A DNA stretch of 64,000 bases from OLB7 sp966250335 (GCA_966250335.1 CBINGZ010000023.1:1-64000); one strand, 5' to 3'. Counted from the stretch's first letter, positions 31,111 through 40,033 are shown. Notes: generated by a model not told the origin, from the letters alone. Numbers and translations: made by a program.

Positions 31111-33810
31111 TTACACGTCGTCTTCGGCGATCGCCGGGGCGTCGTGGATCGGATCGGCGTCCTGCGGGCGGCGGCGTTCCATCATGACACCGCCGATGAT
31201 CGCCGCGAACATCCCCAGGTTGAGCGCCAGGGATGTCCACTTGCCGGTCTCGAAGCCGGAGCTGACGTAGTGCATCTCGACCTTGTGGTTCCCCGCCGGG
31301 ACCACGAGACCGCGCAGCAGGTAGTCGGTCTGGATGATCTCCGCCGGTTTGCCGTCGATCGTCGCCGACCATCCCGGCGGATAGTGTATCTCGCTGATCA
31401 CCAGGAAGTTGCTCCCCGGTCCCGGCGCCGTCACATCCATCTCGATATGAAGCGGCTCGTATCGCGAGATGACGACGCTCCCCTTGCCGGGGTCGGCCGC
31501 GGTCGCCGTCGCCGTCGTGTCGGGAATCAGATTGCCGGCGGAATCGAGGCTCATCTTCCCCGCCAGGCCGGGGTTGTACCCGACCGGCGCGACCTGCGTC
31601 TCGAGAGGCTTCACCAGATAGGCGACGTCGCGGGGATCGAACAGGTTGTCCTTGATCCGCTCCAGCGTCGTCTTCTCATCGAGCACCTCGGTCCTGTTCA
31701 CGAACCAGGCGCGGGGGAGCGCCTCGTCGAGCCGGTAGACGGCTCGGCCGCTCTGGGAGACGTACGCAAGGGTCATCCCCTCGTACTTCTGCGGCGGGGT
31801 CTGTCCCCCCTGGAGCGGAATGATCACATACTTCGTGTTGAGAATCCGCTGCGCCAGCGGCGAGGTCGGGCGGTCGCCGTCACCGGCCACGTCGAGCAGG
31901 TTCTGGTAGCTCCGCATCTTCGCGGAGGAGTATCCCAGGATATGCTCCTCCAGATGTCGCGCCGGGTAGTTCGGCTGCCGGGTCAGATCGAAGATCCTGT
32001 GCCTGGAGGTATCCTGCTTCAGGAACTGGTCCACATCGCTGGGGGCGAACTCCTGCGCCACCAGATCGGCCGGCACCGTGTGCATAGGTCTGTACGCGAT
32101 ACGCCAGAGGTCGAAGACCAGGATCCCGAGGAGCAGCGTCTTGAAGAGGATCGGGGAGACCCGTCCCTTCAGATAGTAGTACATCAGCAGGAGGGTGCAG
32201 ACGCCGAAGAACCCGCTGACGAGCCAGTCGGTCATCGCCATGTTGAAGACGAAGTTGATCGCATCCGCGTTCCCCGCCGCCCCTTTCTGCGACGCGTTCA
32301 CCGAGGCTGCGTAGCTCGACTGGAGCATCGACTGTCCCAGAAGTCCGATCAGGGTGAAGAGGCCGAAGAAGCCTGCCCCGTAAAGGATCGTCCTGGTCGC
32401 CTTCGGGTTCTCCCGTGCCTTGTGCATCGCGATCAGCGACTCGATCCCGAACCCGGCCAGGATCGGGAAGGCGAACTCCATCAGGATCAGCGACTGACTC
32501 GGCGCCCTGAACTTGTTGAATCCCGGCACGACATTATAGAAGAGATCGTACAGGAACCCGAACGAGTTCTTCCCGAACGAGAGGAGAAGTCCGAAGATCG
32601 CGACGCCGATCATCCCCTGAACGAATCTGTTGCGCCTGTTCATCCAGGCGCCGAAGATCCCCAGGATCAGGACGGCGACCCCCATGTAGTGGGCCGCGTC
32701 GGTGAAGTCCATCTGCCCCCAGTAGAGCATCGCCCGCTCGGAACCTTCCGGGGCGTCGGGGGGATACTGCACCTTGCCGAAGCCGTAATATCCCGGCACG
32801 ACGAACGTGATCATCTCCTCCGGAGAGAAGGACCAGCGGGTCGAATAGTCGTATCCCTGACCGACCGCCATCGCGCTCTGCTCATGCTTCGGGTCGACGG
32901 TGATCGAGGCCGCGCCCCGGGTGGAGTAGGGGAGATATTCGTTCACCGCCAGGTTGCGATCGAGTCCCATGCCGTACGCCATGCCGCCGGCGACCGCCAG
33001 GATCAGCGCGGCGCGGAAGACACCTCCCAGCCTGCGCTTGCTTTCGCTCCTCCCGGTGAGTTCGGAGATGAGCTCGATCAGCATGTAGATCCCCACGGCG
33101 CAGATCCCGTAGAACGCCGTCTGCAGGTGCGCCGCCTCCACCATGATATGCACCGCCAGAACGAGCAGCCCCGCGTAGAGGAGGCTCCATCGGTCTATCA
33201 GCTTCTCAAGACAGAGGAAGATGTAGGGGAAGGTCATCAGCACCGTGATCTTGGTGTTGTGACCGATCATGATATAGATGATGATCCAGGTGGAGAAGAG
33301 GGCGGCCATCGAGACGAAGAAGGAGGTCGACCGCGCGGCCTTCTTGCTCCGCATCAGCAGGAACATCCCCAGGCCGTAGATGAAGTAGTGGAAGACCACG
33401 CGCATCACCGGGTAGTTGACGACCCCGACGAGATGTTCGCTGGAGTAGAAGATCTTCATCGTCAGATCCCACCAGCGGTCGCCGGTCACCATGTAGGCGG
33501 CGTAGGCGGGCATGCCGCTGAAGATGTAGGGCATCCAGAGGGGGGATTCCCCGTTCTTGTCCATCATCTCCAGGTAGGGACGGAAGCTCTCCCATGCCAG
33601 GTAGTCGCTGGCGCCGAAGATCCGGTTGGAGAAGATGGGACCGCTGAAGAAGAGGATCAGCGCCAGGAAGATCAGCCCGACGAATATTGCGGTGTGATAC
33701 TTCGGGTTGATGCCGAGGAAGGGAGCTCCCTCGGAACCGGCCCGTGCCGTCGCCCCTTTCCGTGTCGTCGACTGCGGACGCTTCGGGGGGCCGCTGCGCG
33801 TAGTTGCCAT
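31111..33810 (-). CDS. YfhO-family polytopic membrane protein, larger paralogue
   Basis: An 899-residue membrane protein. A Thr/Ala/Arg-rich cytosolic start leads to the first helix (YHTAIFVGLIFLALILFFSG). The family loop ASDYLAWESFRPYL, then PLWMPYIFSGMPAY, is clear, and over ten further helices follow. The extracytoplasmic C-terminal domain ends in SEIHYPPGWSATIDGKPAEI, the position where the 781-residue-frame paralogue has its WYPAWKPYVDGK. A last helix and an acidic tail finish the protein. A surface-polysaccharide role is inferred from the family. The 5' leader holds a strong 8-bp hairpin 19 bases from the start codon. Confidence 0.88.
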   Translation of the reverse strand: MATTRSGPPKRPQSTTRKGATARAGSEGAPFLGINPKYHTAIFVGLIFLALILFFSGPIFSNRIFGASDYLAWESFRPYLEMMDKNGESPLWMPYIFSGMPAYAAYMVTGDRWWDLTMKIFYSSEHLVGVVNYPVMRVVFHYFIYGLGMFLLMRSKKAARSTSFFVSMAALFSTWIIIYIMIGHNTKITVLMTFPYIFLCLEKLIDRWSLLYAGLLVLAVHIMVEAAHLQTAFYGICAVGIYMLIELISELTGRSESKRRLGGVFRAALILAVAGGMAYGMGLDRNLAVNEYLPYSTRGAASITVDPKHEQSAMAVGQGYDYSTRWSFSPEEMITFVVPGYYGFGKVQYPPDAPEGSERAMLYWGQMDFTDAAHYMGVAVLILGIFGAWMNRRNRFVQGMIGVAIFGLLLSFGKNSFGFLYDLFYNVVPGFNKFRAPSQSLILMEFAFPILAGFGIESLIAMHKARENPKATRTILYGAGFFGLFTLIGLLGQSMLQSSYAASVNASQKGAAGNADAINFVFNMAMTDWLVSGFFGVCTLLLMYYYLKGRVSPILFKTLLLGILVFDLWRIAYRPMHTVPADLVAQEFAPSDVDQFLKQDTSRHRIFDLTRQPNYPARHLEEHILGYSSAKMRSYQNLLDVAGDGDRPTSPLAQRILNTKYVIIPLQGGQTPPQKYEGMTLAYVSQSGRAVYRLDEALPRAWFVNRTEVLDEKTTLERIKDNLFDPRDVAYLVKPLETQVAPVGYNPGLAGKMSLDSAGNLIPDTTATATAADPGKGSVVISRYEPLHIEMDVTAPGPGSNFLVISEIHYPPGWSATIDGKPAEIIQTDYLLRGLVVPAGNHKVEMHYVSSGFETGKWTSLALNLGMFAAIIGGVMMERRRPQDADPIHDAPAIAEDDV

Positions 33811-33828
33811 GGATGCTTCGTTAATATG

Positions 33829-33848
33829 CCGGCGGGTCGGCCCGCCGG
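33829..33848 (-). promoter_or_regulatory. Hairpin in the 5' leader of the larger YfhO gene
   Basis: CCGGCGGG (33829-33836) pairs perfectly with CCCGCCGG (33841-33848) around TCGG. It lies 19 bases upstream of the ATG on the minus strand, where it could hinder ribosome binding. No T-tract follows, so it is not an ordinary terminator. Confidence 0.4.
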
Positions 33849-33950
33849 GATGCCGTGGATATGAAGTCGTAGCATGCTGATGCCCGCGGGCCGGGCACGA
33901 TCGAGAGTCGCAATATAGCTACTGCAACCGGTCCTGCCGGAGCCGGATCG

Positions 33951-34520
33951 CTACGGGAGGATCGTCCGCAGGATCGCGAACGCCAGCGCCATCCGCCTGT
34001 CGAACCGGTGATGGAGGTCTCCCGTGAAATCGAGCTCGTAGTAGTTCCGGGATTTCCTGCCGAGCCCTCCGCCGGCGGTGATCCGGCACGGCTCCTCGAT
34101 CCCGATCCTCAGAACATAATGCCTCGGTATCAGACTGATATGGGAGGCGACGTCGAGGACGAACGAGAGATAGTAGCGAAACCTCGGCGATTCGAACCGC
34201 CCGATCTCCTTCTCGTTCGCGTCGAAGAGCTTCCAGACCGCGCCGATCCCGGTGTGCTCAAGGCTTCCTATCAGCCTGTCGCTCCCCGATTCAATCACAT
34301 CGTATCGCGACGCAGTGAGGACCGGGCCGCGTGTCCGAACCCTCCAGATCTCCTCGGTCAGCTCCTCGTCGGCATAGACGCGGGCATCTCCCTTGAGGGA
34401 GAGGATCTTCGTCACCGCGCGGCAGACCGGTTCCCCCTCGTCGTCGTCGAATCGGAGCACGAGATCCTTCCGGCGCGTCTCGGAACGGGAGAGCGTGTAT
34501 CTGTCCGAACGGAGATCCAC
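33951..34520 (-). CDS. LURP-one-like (DUF567/Tubby-type) protein, copy 2
   Basis: A 189-residue protein without signal peptide. The pattern of short strands with 'YDVIESGSDRLIGSLEHTG' (a shared unit with the next gene) then GAVWKLFDANEKEIGRF suggests the LURP-one/scramblase-like 12-stranded barrel with a central helix; in this fold the C-terminal hydrophobic helix (MALAFAILRTILP) lies inside. The match is by pattern. The gene follows its paralogue (34524-35102) after only 3 bases on the same strand, so they are cotranscribed. The function is unknown. Confidence 0.75.
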   Translation of the reverse strand: MDLRSDRYTLSRSETRRKDLVLRFDDDEGEPVCRAVTKILSLKGDARVYADEELTEEIWRVRTRGPVLTASRYDVIESGSDRLIGSLEHTGIGAVWKLFDANEKEIGRFESPRFRYYLSFVLDVASHISLIPRHYVLRIGIEEPCRITAGGGLGRKSRNYYELDFTGDLHHRFDRRMALAFAILRTILP

Positions 34521-34523
34521 GCG

Positions 34524-35102
34524 CTATCCTTCGCGTCCTTCGATCGCGCAGAGGAGAAGCCCGGCCGCAAGACCGAGACGCTTGTCGAGCGCCTTCCGGT
34601 CGTCGTAGCTGAAATCGACCTCGAGCTTCATCACGAACGGGTTGAACTGCTGCTTGTAGACGCAGGCGACCCGTCCCTCAACCTCTCCGTGAAAGGTCTG
34701 CGGTATCAGATTGGTGATGAAGCGGCGGATGAGCGCCAGCATCGTGCTGTCTTCGCGGATGCGGCCGATCTCCCGCTCATCCTCGTTCAGCAGCAGCCAC
34801 TCATCCTTCAGGATCGACTTCCACCCCTTGCGACGCATCACACCGACCCTTTCCCCGGTCTGGGGGTCGATGACGTCGTACGACGCCGAGAAGTCGATCA
34901 CGCTCCGCGCGGTGATCGTCAGCACCTCGGTCGTCATCGTCTCGTCGGTGTAGAGGCGGATATCCTCCTTGAGCTTGAACGCCTTCATCTTGGAGAAGAA
35001 GAGGAGTTCGCCGGATGGACCGAAGACGTGGAACGCCCCGCCGAAGAGCTTCAGGACCTTACGGCGAATCAGGTACGACGTGTGCTCGAAATTCTGATGC
35101 AT
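34524..35102 (-). CDS. LURP-one-like (DUF567/Tubby-type) protein, copy 1
   Basis: A 192-residue protein, upstream member of the tandem pair. Landmarks are SYLIRRKVLKLFGGAFHVF, then SYDVIDPQTGERVGVMRRKG, WKSILKDEWLLLNEDEREIG, and a C-terminal hydrophobic helix (LGLAAGLLLCAI). The order 'YDVID...GerVG.mRRkg.kS....W' is typical of LURP-one-related bacterial proteins. No signal peptide is present, so it is cytosolic or peripheral to the membrane. The two copies share landmark blocks but are well diverged. Confidence 0.78.
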   Translation of the reverse strand: MHQNFEHTSYLIRRKVLKLFGGAFHVFGPSGELLFFSKMKAFKLKEDIRLYTDETMTTEVLTITARSVIDFSASYDVIDPQTGERVGVMRRKGWKSILKDEWLLLNEDEREIGRIREDSTMLALIRRFITNLIPQTFHGEVEGRVACVYKQQFNPFVMKLEVDFSYDDRKALDKRLGLAAGLLLCAIEGREG

Positions 35103-35142
35103 GATCGTCGGGGTTGAAGAGTTGAAGAATTGATTGAAGGAT

Positions 35143-35157
35143 GCCCGCGGAACGGGC
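35143..35157 (-). terminator. Weak terminator hairpin after the glycosyltransferase gene
   Basis: GCCCG (35143-35147) pairs with CGGGC (35153-35157). On the minus strand a run rich in T (CTTCAATCAATTCTTCAA) follows. The stem is short, so termination may be partial. Confidence 0.4.
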
Positions 35158-35165
35158 CGAGGGAA

Positions 35166-36512
35166 TCACCGGCGACGCTCCGGTTCGGGACGGCCGGCGA
35201 CCACCGTGTTCAGCAGTCCGGCAAGACGCCCCGTGACGTTCCTGCGCTCGTAACGTTCTATCGCCTCACGATCCGGATGGAGCGAGCTGTGGCTCGTGAT
35301 ATGATCGTTGTAGAGAGCCAGGAAGGCGCGCGCGATGCCGGGGATGTTCGACTGGTGCGCCACGTACCCTCCGCGCGTCTCCCGGATCAGCTCGTAGATC
35401 GCCCCCCGTTCCGGAGCGACGGCGATCACCGGACGTCCCGAGCCGATATATTCGTAGACCTTGCCGGGGACCACCTCCTCGCTCTCGTCGCATTCGTCCA
35501 CCACGAGGAGAACGGCATCGGAGAGAAGGAGCTGGCGGATGCTCTCGGAGTGCGCCATGTAGCCGACGATCTCGATCGAATCGCGCAGGTCGCTGTTCCT
35601 GAACATTTCCATCACCTCCTCGCCGAACCTTCCAATAAATCGAAGTCTGATATTCTTCGGATCGATCTCCTTCCGGAGCGCAAGCCCCTCGACCGCCTTG
35701 AGGAAGGCATCGGGGTTCCTGCGGCCGTACATCGAGCCGGTGTAGGTGACGGTGAAGCGCCGGTCGCTCCGTTCGGCCCCGTCGACGGCGGGGAAATCGG
35801 CGCTGTCGAAGCCGTTCGGCAGATGATGGAATTTCGCGGGGGGGAGCGAGGGATATTTCCCGAGCGCGTCCTTCGTGATCCCAAGCCATGCCACCTCCAC
35901 CGCCTCCGCCTCCTTGAAGACGGCATGCTCCAGCATCCTGTCGATCCGTGCCGGTATCGCCCACCGCTCCGGGGTGGTGATGAAGCCGGTCCAGGGGTCG
36001 CGGAACCCGGCGATCCAGGGGAGCCCCGTCTTCCGTTTCAGCGAGCGGGCGATCAGCGCGCAGGTGTAGGGGGGGGAGGAGCTGTAGATCGCGGAGATCC
36101 CCTCCTCGCGGATCACATCGAGCCCCGCCCTGACAGCCGGGTTCAGCCATCCGATCCGGGCGTCCGGGATGAAGAAGGTGGAGCGGATGAACTCGGAGAT
36201 CCGTTCGGAGGCGGAGAGCTTCGTCCCCTCCTTGCGAATGGTGTTGACGTCGATCGCCACACCCTTCCCCTTGCCGGTCAGCTTCCTGTAGAGGTCGTAC
36301 GGTTCGAAGATGTCGGTGCGGACGACCCGTACCCCCGCCGGGATCTCCTTCAGGAGCGATTCGTCGCGCGCGGGGAAGTTGCCGTCCGCCACGGTCAGCA
36401 CCACCGGTTCCCAGCCGAAGTCGCGCAGGTACTGCACATACTTCAGGACACGCTGCACACCAGGGCCGCCGGAGGGGGGAAAGTAATAGGCTACGATCAG
36501 GACCTTGTTCAT
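35166..36512 (-). CDS. Glycosyltransferase family 4 protein
   Basis: The product has 448 residues from the ATG at 36512; the frame is open further upstream through the NUDIX gene, but this start begins the GT-B fold. The first strand KVLIVAYYFPPSGGPGVQRV is typical of family 4. The C-terminal donor domain has FTVTYTGSMYGRRNPDAFL, LRFIGRFGEEV and IEIVGYMAHSESIRQLLLSD, followed by EVVPGKVYEYIGSGRPVIAV, where the E-x7-E-type nucleotide-sugar contact lies. Family members add sugars to lipid-linked polysaccharides or glycoproteins; sugar and acceptor cannot be read here. It is divergent from the NUDIX gene with 111 bases between. Confidence 0.92.
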   Translation of the reverse strand: MNKVLIVAYYFPPSGGPGVQRVLKYVQYLRDFGWEPVVLTVADGNFPARDESLLKEIPAGVRVVRTDIFEPYDLYRKLTGKGKGVAIDVNTIRKEGTKLSASERISEFIRSTFFIPDARIGWLNPAVRAGLDVIREEGISAIYSSSPPYTCALIARSLKRKTGLPWIAGFRDPWTGFITTPERWAIPARIDRMLEHAVFKEAEAVEVAWLGITKDALGKYPSLPPAKFHHLPNGFDSADFPAVDGAERSDRRFTVTYTGSMYGRRNPDAFLKAVEGLALRKEIDPKNIRLRFIGRFGEEVMEMFRNSDLRDSIEIVGYMAHSESIRQLLLSDAVLLVVDECDESEEVVPGKVYEYIGSGRPVIAVAPERGAIYELIRETRGGYVAHQSNIPGIARAFLALYNDHITSHSSLHPDREAIERYERRNVTGRLAGLLNTVVAGRPEPERRR

Positions 36513-36563
36513 AAGCCGCCTAAAATACGTGGAGACGCGGGAACGGCGATACCCCCGCGTTGG

Positions 36564-36571
36564 TATATTTG
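36564..36571 (+). promoter_or_regulatory. Putative -7 box upstream of the NUDIX gene
   Basis: TATATTTG matches TAnnTTTG and lies 52 bases before the NUDIX ATG, in the divergent gap. No TTG lies 19-20 bases upstream of it. Confidence 0.4.
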
Positions 36572-36623
36572 CCCGCTGCCGTATTCCGACACGTATCCAT
36601 ACCGATAATTCATCCGAAGTCCT

Positions 36624-37097
36624 ATGATCGTTCTCGACCGGGAATCGACGAAATTCACCTATCGTGTAGCGGGCGTGGCGCTGCGCGACGGGGAAGTGCT
36701 CCTCCACCGCGCCGACCACGACGACTTCTGGGGGCTCCCCGGCGGACGGTGTGAGATGCTTGAACCCTCCGCCGAGACGCTCGCCAGGGAGATGCGGGAG
36801 GAGATCGAGGCCGACGTCACGGTGGAGCGTCTTCTCTGGGTCGTGGAGAACTTCTTCGAGTACAACGGCGTCAGCTCCCACGAGCTCGGTCTCTACTACC
36901 TGATGTCGCTCCCCCCCGACTCGGCTCCCTGCCTGGCCCGCGAACCGTTCGACGTCTATGAGGGGACCTTGAAACTGATCTTCCAGTGGCACCCTATCGA
37001 GACGCTGACAAACGTCATCATAAAGCCCTCCTTCCTCAATGAAGCCATACGGTCGCTGACGGACGGCATCACCCATGTCGTTCATCACGACAGGTAA
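36624..37097 (+). CDS. NUDIX hydrolase
   Basis: A 157-residue hydrolase of nucleoside-diphosphate-linked compounds. The Nudix box is complete: from the GG of LPGGRCEMLEPSAETL (beginning about residue 39) to REMREEIEA, with the Glu residues that bind magnesium. The strand FTYRVAGVALRDGEVLLHR precedes it. The C-terminal part has FQWHPIETL. Substrate is not predictable. The gene has its own promoter-like box, and topA follows after 121 bases. Confidence 0.9.
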   Translation: MIVLDRESTKFTYRVAGVALRDGEVLLHRADHDDFWGLPGGRCEMLEPSAETLAREMREEIEADVTVERLLWVVENFFEYNGVSSHELGLYYLMSLPPDSAPCLAREPFDVYEGTLKLIFQWHPIETLTNVIIKPSFLNEAIRSLTDGITHVVHHDR

Positions 37098-37218
37098 AGA
37101 GGAAAGGGGGGAAGCGGGTCGGATACGAATCGGAATGTCACGCTCTACCTGTTCGCGACATTTCCTATTCGTTCAGCCTGAAGAGGCGTCCGAGCTTCAA
37201 CATGCATAGAGAACGGGA

Positions 37219-39687
37219 ATGTCGAAATCTCTCGTCATCGTCGAATCGCCCGCCAAGGCGAAGACGATCAACAAATATCTCGGTTCCGACTACATCGTGG
37301 AGGCGTCGGTCGGCCATGTGAAGGATCTGCCGAAAGGGGGGCTCTCGATCGACGTGGAGGGAGGCTTTCTCCCGACCTACGAGATCATCGCCGGCAAGCA
37401 GGAGGTGATCAAGCGGTTGAAGAACCTTGCATCGCGGTGCGATTCGATCTTCCTTGCCACCGACCCCGATCGGGAGGGGGAGGCGATCGCGCACCATATC
37501 GCCGAGGAGATCCGTGCCCCGCGCAAGCGGATTCAGCGGGTGCTCTTCAACGAGATCACCAAGCCCGCGATCACCGCCGCCATGAAGGCCCCCCGCGACA
37601 TCGACGCGAAGATGGTCGCCGCCCAGGAGGCTCGGCGCGTGATGGACCGGCTGATCGGCTACAAGGTCTCTCCCTTCCTCTGGAAGACCTTCACCGGGCA
37701 GTCGAGAGGGTTGTCGGCGGGGCGTGTGCAGTCGGTCGCGCTGCGACTTGTCGTGGAGCGGGAGCGGGCGATCAACTCCTTCATTCCGATAGAATACTGG
37801 AGTCTGATCGGCCTCTTCAGGACGCGGAAGGATGAGGAGATCTCCGCCCGTCTCGTCCGCTTCGACGGCATGGATATCAGGAACCCCAACGGTTCGGCCG
37901 TCGATCTGAAGGAGGAGGATCGGAAGAAGTTCATCAACACGAAGGCCGATGCCGAGGCCCTTCGCGAACGCGCGCTCCGTGAGGAGTACAGCGTCGTCAA
38001 CGTCGCCACGAAGGAGGTGAAGCGGAGCGCGCCGCTCCCCTTCACCACGTCGACGCTTCAACAGGATGCAGGGCGCCGTCTCAAGTTCAACACCAAGAAG
38101 ACGATGCAGCTCGCGCAGAAGCTCTACGAGGGGGTGGAGCTCGGAAAGCGGGGGCTGGTGGGACTTGTGACCTACATGCGGACCGATTCGGTCAGGGTGA
38201 GCGACGAGGCGGCCGACGCCGCCGAGCAGTTCGTCTACGAGAACTACGGCAAGGAGTATATCAGGGGGACGGGGCGTCCGCGGCTGAAGGCCCCCAAGTC
38301 GGCCGCGAAGGTGCAGGACGCGCACGAGGCGATACGCCCCACCGACGTGACGATCACGCCGAAGGAGGCGAAGAAGCATCTCGACGCCGACCAGGCGGCC
38401 CTCTACGAGCTTATCTGGTCGCGATTCATCGCCAGCCAGATGGCCGACGCGATCTTCGACCAGACCACGCTCGACATCGAGGGAGGGCCCTTCCTCTTCC
38501 GGGCGACAGGTCGTGTTACGAGGTTCAAGGGATGGCTCCAGGTCTATTCCGAAGCGGAGGAGGAGGAGGCCCCGGCCGATTCCGCCGGCGCCGCGCGACG
38601 AGGCGGGAAGAAGAAGGGGGAGGGGCCGGGAGGCTCCGACGAGCAGGAGACCGATCGTATTCTTCCGCAGGTGTCGAAGGGGGAGAGCCTCCGTCTGGAG
38701 AAGATCGAGACGAAGCAGAGCTTCACGAAGCCTCCGCTCCGCTACACGGAAAGCCTTCTGGTCAAGGAGATGGAGGCGAAGGGGATAGGGCGGCCGAGCA
38801 CCTATTCGTCGATCATCTCCACGATTCAGGAACGGGGCTATGTGGAGCAGCGGGAGCGGAAGCTCCATGCGACCGATCTCGGTATGATGGTCTGCGATGC
38901 GCTGGTGAACGGCTTCCCCGCGCTGTTCGACGTGAAATTCACGGCGAAGATGGAGGAGGAGCTCGACACGATCGCGGGGGGGAAGTCGAGCTATCTCGAC
39001 GTGCTGCGACGTTTCTACCGTCCGCTCGATTCGTCGCTGAAGAGCGCCGGAAACCTTGGGGCGCCCGCGAACCGGGGGGGGGCGGCGCCGAAGCGTCTCC
39101 GTTCAGGGAGCGAGGGGGCTGCCGTTTCCGGGTCGTCGACCGAGCCCCGTCGGGCGTCGAAGAAGCCGGCCGGGGTGAAGAGCGACCTCCCCTGCAATCT
39201 CTGCGGCTCGGCGATGGAGGAGCGGGAGGGACGGTACGGCCCCTACCTGGCGTGCCTGGCGTTCCCGACGTGCAGAAATATCGTATCGTTAAAGAAAGGA
39301 TCCTCGGCGCCTCCGCCGACCGCGAGCGAACCGGGCGCGCCGGCCGTCATCTGCGAGAAATGCGGTTCGCCGATGGTGCGGAGAGCGGGGAAGAACGGAG
39401 ACTTCTACGGCTGTACGGGGTATCCGAACTGCCGGCACACGCGTCCCGTCCCGCTCGGCATCAAATGTCCTCTCTGCGGGACGGGGGAGATCGGCCAGCG
39501 GGTGGGGGGGCGTTACAAGAGCGTCTTCTATGGCTGCAGCCGCTACCCCGACTGCCGTTTCACCTCCAGCCTGAAACCGGTGAACACCCCATGCCCCTCA
39601 TGCGGCAACAGCTGGATGGCCCAGGCCTGGAGCGAAACCGAGGGAGATTTCCTCGAATGCCAGAAATGCAGGAAGAAGGTGGTGTAG
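37219..39687 (+). CDS. topA: DNA topoisomerase I with four C-terminal zinc-ribbon motifs
   Basis: Relaxes negative supercoils by cutting one strand; 822 residues. TOPRIM at the start (KSLVIVESPAKAKTINKYLG), with LATDPDREGEAIAHHIAEE carrying the metal acidic residues, then the catalytic Tyr (about residue 319) in TYMRTDSVRVS. A linker of about 60 residues in the middle is Glu/Lys/Gly-rich (GKKKGEGPGG). Four Cys4 ribbons end the protein: CNLCGSAMEEREGRYGPYLA, CEKCGSPMVRR, CPLCGTGEIGQ and CPSCGNSWMA, the last ending FLECQKCRKKVV. The C-terminus is partly duplicated just past the stop (see 39710-39745). A start at ATG 37219 is natural. Confidence 0.97.
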   Translation: MSKSLVIVESPAKAKTINKYLGSDYIVEASVGHVKDLPKGGLSIDVEGGFLPTYEIIAGKQEVIKRLKNLASRCDSIFLATDPDREGEAIAHHIAEEIRAPRKRIQRVLFNEITKPAITAAMKAPRDIDAKMVAAQEARRVMDRLIGYKVSPFLWKTFTGQSRGLSAGRVQSVALRLVVERERAINSFIPIEYWSLIGLFRTRKDEEISARLVRFDGMDIRNPNGSAVDLKEEDRKKFINTKADAEALRERALREEYSVVNVATKEVKRSAPLPFTTSTLQQDAGRRLKFNTKKTMQLAQKLYEGVELGKRGLVGLVTYMRTDSVRVSDEAADAAEQFVYENYGKEYIRGTGRPRLKAPKSAAKVQDAHEAIRPTDVTITPKEAKKHLDADQAALYELIWSRFIASQMADAIFDQTTLDIEGGPFLFRATGRVTRFKGWLQVYSEAEEEEAPADSAGAARRGGKKKGEGPGGSDEQETDRILPQVSKGESLRLEKIETKQSFTKPPLRYTESLLVKEMEAKGIGRPSTYSSIISTIQERGYVEQRERKLHATDLGMMVCDALVNGFPALFDVKFTAKMEEELDTIAGGKSSYLDVLRRFYRPLDSSLKSAGNLGAPANRGGAAPKRLRSGSEGAAVSGSSTEPRRASKKPAGVKSDLPCNLCGSAMEEREGRYGPYLACLAFPTCRNIVSLKKGSSAPPPTASEPGAPAVICEKCGSPMVRRAGKNGDFYGCTGYPNCRHTRPVPLGIKCPLCGTGEIGQRVGGRYKSVFYGCSRYPDCRFTSSLKPVNTPCPSCGNSWMAQAWSETEGDFLECQKCRKKVV

Positions 39688-39709
39688 GGAGAATCGATAA
39701 TGTGATGTC

Positions 39710-39745
39710 ATGGAGTGCCGCCGGTGCAGGAAGAGGGTGATCTAG
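39710..39745 (+). pseudogene. Duplicated remnant of the topA 3' end
   Basis: ATG-GAG-TGC-CGC-CGG-TGC-AGG-AAG-AGG-GTG-ATC-TAG reads MECRRCRKRVI and matches the topA tail ECQKCRKKVV in the same order, including the stop and the following TAGGGAGA. The two copies differ at several bases, so this is a diverged second tail and not a recent slip. Confidence 0.65.
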
Positions 39746-39821
39746 GGAGAGCCGACGGCCTGGCAAGCGGTTCTCTTCCGGCTCTGGGATACCAGGGAAT
39801 TTTTCCCCATGAGCATCCACA

Positions 39822-39900
39822 TTCTTCCAGCCCCGAAGGGGCGAACCCCGGTGTCCCCACCCACGAACAGGCCGCTGTCGCATTCTTAATGGTGCGCACC
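39822..39900. repeat. Dispersed repeat, copy 2
   Basis: TTCTTCCAGCCCCGAAGG at 39822-39839 is the exact inverse of 2747-2764. AATGGTGCGCACC at 39888-39900 equals 2736-2748. Unlike copy 1, these halves do not form the full 23-bp hairpin. The rest of the gap 39746-40033 holds no gene. Confidence 0.65.
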
Positions 39901-39954
39901 GATCGACGAACGGAACTCGAACATGTTCGCAAAACGATATAGGCGGAAATAAGA

Positions 39955-39994
39955 AACGGTGCGGGAGGGATCGCAATCCCGTCTCCGCACCGTT
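39955..39994 (-). terminator. Rho gene terminator
   Basis: AACGGTGCGG (39955-39964) pairs with CCGCACCGTT (39985-39994), with an inner GGGAT/ATCCC stem. On the minus strand TTCTTATT follows. It is 40 bases beyond the rho stop. Confidence 0.82.
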
Positions 39995-40033
39995 CGATAC
40001 TTCCCACGCGGCTGAACACCACGCGTTGCGATA

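Noticed and set aside
31144..33864. 906-codon plus-strand frame over the larger YfhO gene
   Set aside because: Antisense to a clear membrane protein; translation is rich in His/Arg/Glu and lacks any domain.
37131..37164. Possible terminator between NUDIX gene and topA
   Set aside because: GGAATGTC and GACATTTCC pair only with a bulge and no T-tract follows; not strong enough to list.
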